A stretch of DNA of 16,109 bases from Brooklawnia sp937867175 (GTDB taxonomy: Bacteria; Actinomycetota; Actinomycetes; Propionibacteriales; Propionibacteriaceae), in assembly GCA_036821905.1 (NCBI GenBank), contig DAISIR010000033.1, positions 1 through 16,109 of the forward strand, read 5' to 3'. How positions within the stretch are numbered: the first letter of the stretch is position 1; every line of letters starts with the position of its first letter. A program made the translations under genes and the position numbers. This document shows positions 13,164 to 16,109 of the stretch, piece by piece. A model generated the notes under the pieces. It was not told where the DNA came from, ran no database searches, and saw only the letters and a program-made list of their open reading frames with translations.

Positions 13164-14333
13164 CTATGTCTGCTGTCGCTTCACGAACTCGGCCATCGCT
13201 GGCACGGTGTACGCGACAATTCCGTGGTCTGGGGAGTAGACAAGGCCCTTGTTGATGAGGTTGGCGCGGACCGGGCCAAGAGCGGTGGTCTTCTTGTGCA
13301 GGCGAGCGGCCACCTCGCCTGATGCGCTGCCGTGATCGCCGTCCACCGCCATCGCCCTTAGGTACTCCTTCTCCGCGGTAGTGGCGCGATCCCACCGGAT
13401 TCTGAAAAAGCCGGTATCGAGGGCCAGTTCGCCGATTGCGACACCGACGCGAGCATCCGCCTGGGTAATCGGGGATCCGGGTGCGGCGTTCCATGCATCT
13501 TGCCCGTACTGCTGCAGAAAATAGGGATAGCCCGCTGAGGCCCTGACCACGTGCTCGACAGCCCGCGGTTCCCACGCGGCTCCTTCGCTCTGGGCCGGGG
13601 TGACGAGCGCGGCCTCCGCATCTTCGTCTGAGAGCTCGCCAACTGTGTGGTAGCTGAACAGGCGTTCGGCATAAGACTTCGCTTCGGCTAGCTTCCGCGG
13701 CAGGCTCGGCAGGCCGGCGAGCGCCAGCACGAGTCGATCCTGGCGCTGGTTGGCGGCATGGATGATGGAACACAACGCGATCAGTTCATCGTCGGGCAGG
13801 TCTTGGGCCTCGTCGACAAGGACAGCCAACCCAACGTTCTTCTCCTCAGCGGCGCCGCTCAAGTCGCGGAGGAGCTTGCCCAAGTCGGACTCGAAGGTCC
13901 CGGTATTGGCCCCGCCGCCAGGACTGTCGTTGAGGTTCAGCCCGAAGTTCCATGTGCCCAGCGCGTCATAGGAGGCCTTGAAACTCACAGCGGTCTTGAG
14001 TGCCTTCAGGACACGTGTTCCCACGCCGGGACGCGCGAGGTCGACGAGATTGTCGTGGAGTGCCTCGCCCACCATCTCGCGCATGGATCGCCCTGATTTT
14101 GCCTCGACCTGCGCGACGATCCAATCCTCGTCGCGTGCCATCCGAGCGAACCGGGTCAGCAGGACCGTCTTGCCCACGCCGCGAAGGCCGTAGAGGACCA
14201 CCGATTGGGCATCTCGTCCAGAGGCAACGCGTTTGAGGGCAATCTCCCACGCGGCAAGTTGGCGTTCGCGTCCAACCAACGCCGCCGGCAAGCGGCCCGC
14301 CCCAGGCGAGTAGGGGTTCAGCACTGGATCCAC
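13164..14333 (-). CDS. AAA/STAND-like ATPase with C-terminal winged helix
   Basis: A 389-residue Orc1/Cdc6-like ATP-binding protein. It opens with NPYSPGAGRLPAALVGRERQ, the usual lead into an AAA_16-type domain. Walker A is GLRGVGKT (49-56), and Walker B is GLAVLVDEAQDLPDDE (D174-E175). The lid region contains GYPYFLQQYGQDAW. The C-terminal part (about 317-386, EKEYLRAMAVDG through VRANLINKGLVYSPDHGI) is a winged helix likely to bind DNA. The GTG start has GAGGAG five bases upstream, and a TATACT -10 element lies further up. Such ATPases occur alone or in mobile and defence islands. Same-strand placement before the HipA-like kinase and HIRAN genes suggests a shared job, but the 188-base gap leaves co-transcription open. 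Confidence 0.8.
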   Translation of the reverse strand: MDPVLNPYSPGAGRLPAALVGRERQLAAWEIALKRVASGRDAQSVVLYGLRGVGKTVLLTRFARMARDEDWIVAQVEAKSGRSMREMVGEALHDNLVDLARPGVGTRVLKALKTAVSFKASYDALGTWNFGLNLNDSPGGGANTGTFESDLGKLLRDLSGAAEEKNVGLAVLVDEAQDLPDDELIALCSIIHAANQRQDRLVLALAGLPSLPRKLAEAKSYAERLFSYHTVGELSDEDAEAALVTPAQSEGAAWEPRAVEHVVRASAGYPYFLQQYGQDAWNAAPGSPITQADARVGVAIGELALDTGFFRIRWDRATTAEKEYLRAMAVDGDHGSASGEVAARLHKKTTALGPVRANLINKGLVYSPDHGIVAYTVPAMAEFVKRQQT

Positions 14334-14357
14334 GATGCTCCTCGAACTTGTATCAAC

Positions 14358-14531
14358 TTATGACAGAGTATAACGGTTCGCTACATGACCCCATAAATCG
14401 TACATGCTCATGAGACTCGCGCCAGAACCTGTCGGTACAACCCGCGGTAGGCCTCGGAATGTTGCCGCCGCCTGCAGGGCAGGTGTCACCGAGGCGACCG
14501 CCACTACGTCCGGAGGTCTTCGACTCGTCAT
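14358..14531 (-). CDS. possible small ORF after the third gene of the TA operon
   Basis: Nine bases after the TGA of the preceding gene, in the same frame, an ATG at 14531 opens 57 codons (DVVAVASVTPALQAAATFRG, then LPRVVPTGSGASLMSMYDLW) to TAA at 14358-14360. The sequence is protein-like, but there is no ribosome site, and it overlaps the probable promoter of the ATPase gene. It may be a remnant of a C-terminal extension, a short extra gene, or chance. Confidence 0.25.
   Translation of the reverse strand: MTSRRPPDVVAVASVTPALQAAATFRGLPRVVPTGSGASLMSMYDLWGHVANRYTLS
14367..14372 (-). promoter_or_regulatory. -10 element TATACT upstream of the AAA ATPase gene
   Basis: The minus strand reads TATACT about 34 bases before the GTG at 14333, within the most AT-rich patch of the region (14345-14405). 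No strong -35 is visible, which is common for actinobacterial promoters. Confidence 0.4.
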
Positions 14532-14540
14532 TCGCGCCGA

Positions 14541-15068
14541 TCAGGGATGTTCTTCAGCACTTCCTAGTTCCACCACCAAGACCGAATCGACATGCTGGTC
14601 ATTCGGGATGTCTATCGATTCGCAGACCCCACTACCTGCCATCCCGCCGCGGGCAGCTGCTGCCACTGCATCCCACAACATGGGAGCGGCCCACAGGCCA
14701 ACAGCGCGCAGCGCCTCCGTGCTCAGTGGAGAGCCTGGGATGCGTCCGCCGTTGAAGCGAACGGCGGACGCAACTGTGGCCGCAACGGCCATCCTCCCGT
14801 TGCTTGCGGTGAGGTCGCCCCAAAGAAGAGCATCAATCGATGGCCGGTTGGCCTCTGGTACTCGACCAACGGTCACCTCGAACCGAATGATCCCTTCGTC
14901 GCCCGAGGCCAGTTGGATCGCGTCGCGGTCTCCCACGAACAGCCGGAGGGTGTCAAAGCCAAGGCTCTGCGGCACAAGGGCTCGCAGATGAGCCCAGTCC
15001 TCTTCTGTGAGTCTCGGGCGAGCGCTTGGGCGCTCCGATTCGTGCATCTCGTCAGATGAGACTGTCAT
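14541..15068 (-). CDS. third gene of a TAC-like operon, possible SecB-like chaperone
   Basis: A 175-residue protein with no sure family. Its layout resembles SecB-like chaperones of toxin-antitoxin-chaperone modules: a charged N-terminus, alternating beta strands (IIRFEVTVGR, then GRMAVAATVASAVRF), an acidic connector, and a C-terminal helical pair (LSTEALRAVGLWAAPMLWDA, then VAAAARGG) where SecB has its PYxRE region. The PYxRE motif itself is not conserved (APMLWDA), so the call rests on shape and context. Its start overlaps the antitoxin 3' end by 17 bases. In M. tuberculosis the order HigB1-HigA1-SecB-like (Rv1955-1957) is the same, and the chaperone protects the antitoxin from degradation. 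Confidence 0.5.
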   Translation of the reverse strand: MTVSSDEMHESERPSARPRLTEEDWAHLRALVPQSLGFDTLRLFVGDRDAIQLASGDEGIIRFEVTVGRVPEANRPSIDALLWGDLTASNGRMAVAATVASAVRFNGGRIPGSPLSTEALRAVGLWAAPMLWDAVAAAARGGMAGSGVCESIDIPNDQHVDSVLVVELGSAEEHP

Positions 15069-15450
15069 GCTGGCCCAAGTATCGGGCGTTCGCGAGCTGT
15101 GAGGAGCTCACCCATTTGACGGGAACCCCGCGAGGTACCGCGTCGAAGTACCGGAGGTCCGCCAACTCACCTGCTGACTTCACCTGATGGGTCAGCAGAG
15201 CCCCCAGCGCTAGGGCGTAGAGCCGAATGAAACCAAGGTCGGAGTCAAGAGGGTCAGACTCGAAATACAGGAGTTCGTCAAGCTCAACACCGATGGTGGC
15301 GGCGAACTTCTCGGCATCGGGAGCGTCACGGTGCCGCAGCGCAACCAAATCTCCAAAGAAGTCGCGGTCTATCGATACCTGATCGACAGCGAGCCGCGTT
15401 TCAGGGCTGTTCTCGTCGACGTCGAAGAATTGGGCAATCTGATTCGTCAT
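15052..15450 (-). CDS. HigA/XRE-like antitoxin with a possible chaperone-addiction tail
   Basis: A 132-residue protein. The central region (DLVALRHRDAPDAEKFAATI, then GVELDELLYFESDPLDSD and LGFIRLYALALGALLTHQV) follows the helix-turn-helix plan of HigA-type antitoxins (ALR..., G-V, FE, then RYALALGA), though the helix-turn-helix is diverged. After it comes a tail of about 40 residues (VPVKWVSSSQLANARYLGQ) with a similar position and a Trp-centred core to the ChAD tail of HigA1 (VPTWHRLSSYRG). Such a tail makes an antitoxin depend on a SecB-like chaperone. The gene starts 33 bases after the toxin stop and overlaps the third gene, so the three form an operon. In type II systems the antitoxin usually represses its own promoter. 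Confidence 0.6.
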   Translation of the reverse strand: MTNQIAQFFDVDENSPETRLAVDQVSIDRDFFGDLVALRHRDAPDAEKFAATIGVELDELLYFESDPLDSDLGFIRLYALALGALLTHQVKSAGELADLRYFDAVPRGVPVKWVSSSQLANARYLGQHDSLI

Positions 15451-15483
15451 GCGCGCCTCCCCTTCGCTCCATCGCGTCCAAAC

Positions 15484-15963
15484 TCAAGCATAGTGCGCTT
15501 CAAGCCGCGCCTGCGCTTTCCTCGCGGCTTGATCCTGAGCTGCTCGATCGGCCGTCTTGCATTCCAGGTTCAACTGAAGCAGGAGGCCTGGGTCGAGATC
15601 TGGCTCGGAAAAGTACAGCCTCAGCCACAAGCCGCGCTTCTTGGCCCTCGGCGGAAGATCCTTCCACTTCAGCTCCAACACATCTTCGGTGCAGTCCATG
15701 GAATCCACGTCGAACCACTCGCCGCGGCCGAACCGCAGTCTGCCGAGTCGAGCCTGCTCCACCTTGTCGTTGAACCGAGCAAAGGCGGCGCTCAGTTCGG
15801 TTGTGCTGAGGCCTGCCAGCGCATCGGTGAAGGAACTGGCCTCGAACTCTCTTACACTGGCCCACTGTTGCGTCGTCTTCGGAAGTGCTCCCGTGACGTG
15901 GAGCGCGCATGACCGGCAGCCCTTGGGGCTGGCGTGCCGGTGGCGGGACTGCGGGGTGTTCAT
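15484..15963 (-). CDS. putative RelE/HigB-like toxin
   Basis: A 159-residue protein. The C-terminal half has the HigB/RelE-fold signature: VLELKWKDLPPRAKKRGLWL, then RLYFSEPDLDPGLLLQLNL, and a basic ending ECKTADRAAQDQAARKAQAR. In the family this ordering (LELR, a basic R-x-L-Y-F strand, a final strand with K, and a C-terminal helix) forms a ribosome-dependent mRNA interferase. The N-terminal 40 residues contain a GCRSC pair and helices not seen in minimal toxins. ATG 15963 is chosen over a TTG at 15972. No ribosome site is visible, and CATACT (minus strand, about 15972-15977) ends roughly 8 bases before the ATG, which would suit a leaderless transcript. It is the first gene of the three-gene operon, with toxin before antitoxin, as in HigBA. 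Confidence 0.55.
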   Translation of the reverse strand: MNTPQSRHRHASPKGCRSCALHVTGALPKTTQQWASVREFEASSFTDALAGLSTTELSAAFARFNDKVEQARLGRLRFGRGEWFDVDSMDCTEDVLELKWKDLPPRAKKRGLWLRLYFSEPDLDPGLLLQLNLECKTADRAAQDQAARKAQARLEAHYA

Positions 15964-16002
15964 CGAACCCAAGTATGACGCATCGGGGCTTGACAGACTC
16001 AG

Positions 16003-16109
16003 CTAGCGGTTGTCCTCCCCGAACAGGTCGCTGCCGGAAGGCCAGACAACTCCCCCACTCAAGTCAAGCTGGAGTGACTTCGAGTGTGCCCCCGATGATG
16101 AACGGACCC
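16003..16109 (-). CDS. C-terminus of an unidentified protein (partial at window edge)
   Basis: A minus-strand frame enters from the right edge and ends at TAG (16003-16005). The last 23 residues look like protein (LQLDLSGGVVWPSGSDLFGE, then DNR). It lies 39 bases upstream of the toxin ATG on the same strand. Too little is present to name a family. Confidence 0.4.
   Translation of the reverse strand, partial: VRSSSGAHSKSLQLDLSGGVVWPSGSDLFGEDNR

Noticed and set aside
12976..13773. N-terminal extension of the HipA-like kinase frame
   Set aside because: The segment is antisense-frame noise across the ATPase gene and does not resemble any kinase N-terminus.
14404..14991. 195-codon plus-strand frame opposite the third TA gene
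   Set aside because: The minus-strand frame overlaps its operon neighbour and has better protein character; the plus frame has no recognisable features.
1..16109. CRISPR array, tRNA, rRNA or replication origin
   Set aside because: No regularly spaced direct repeats, no tRNA cloverleaf with a TTCRA arm that I could find by eye, and no rRNA-like or iteron/DnaA-box clusters were seen.

Overview
The window is high-GC DNA from an actinomycete, most likely of the Mycobacteriales (Gordonia, Rhodococcus or Mycobacterium type). The evidence is the codon usage, a Wzc-type tyrosine autokinase beginning MELADYLRILRKYWRS, and the transposase families. No rRNA, tRNA or core housekeeping gene is visible. 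This is accessory DNA: the end of a surface-polysaccharide locus, a mobile-element cluster, and a defence/toxin-antitoxin island.

Region 1 (about 1-5193) is the polysaccharide end. A wrecked IS1380-type transposase (minus strand, running off the left edge) precedes a two-gene unit: a Wzc-like tyrosine autokinase (1363-2826) and, 3 nt later, a Wzb-like low-molecular-weight tyrosine phosphatase (2830-3393). A polytopic membrane glycosyltransferase of the GT39/ArnT type (3673-5193) follows, with its own likely promoter and visibly lower GC.

Region 2 (about 5210-9490) is nested mobile DNA. It holds an IS110 transposase fragment, a 201-bp inverted right-end fragment of an ISL3-family element, and then a complete ISL3 element (5717-9373). 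That element has 25-bp terminal inverted repeats (22/25 identical) and a perfect 8-bp target duplication, GGTTAAGC. Its transposase gene is split by a full-length group II intron (6375-8551) that starts GTGCG, encodes an LtrA-type reverse transcriptase/maturase, and ends with clear domains V and VI and a bulged branch-point A. Exact removal of the intron joins codon 178 to codon 179 in frame and restores a 443-residue transposase, so both elements look intact and potentially active.

Region 3 (about 9652-16109) is an island transcribed almost wholly on the minus strand. From right to left it contains: a partial gene at the edge; a three-gene toxin / HigA-like antitoxin / possible SecB-like chaperone operon (TAC-like); an AAA ATPase with a C-terminal winged helix; a HipA-like kinase overlapping a HIRAN-domain gene; a winged-helix fragment on the plus strand; a small ORF; and a frameshifted, internally deleted ApeA-type HEPN defence gene. 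Between the ATPase and the kinase lies a short fragment homologous to the phosphatase gene of region 1. This suggests that the island landed in, or recombined with, a second copy of polysaccharide-locus DNA.

The most notable items are the base-resolved intron-in-IS nest, the kinase/HIRAN (perhaps plus ATPase) cassette, and the divergent TAC-like operon.
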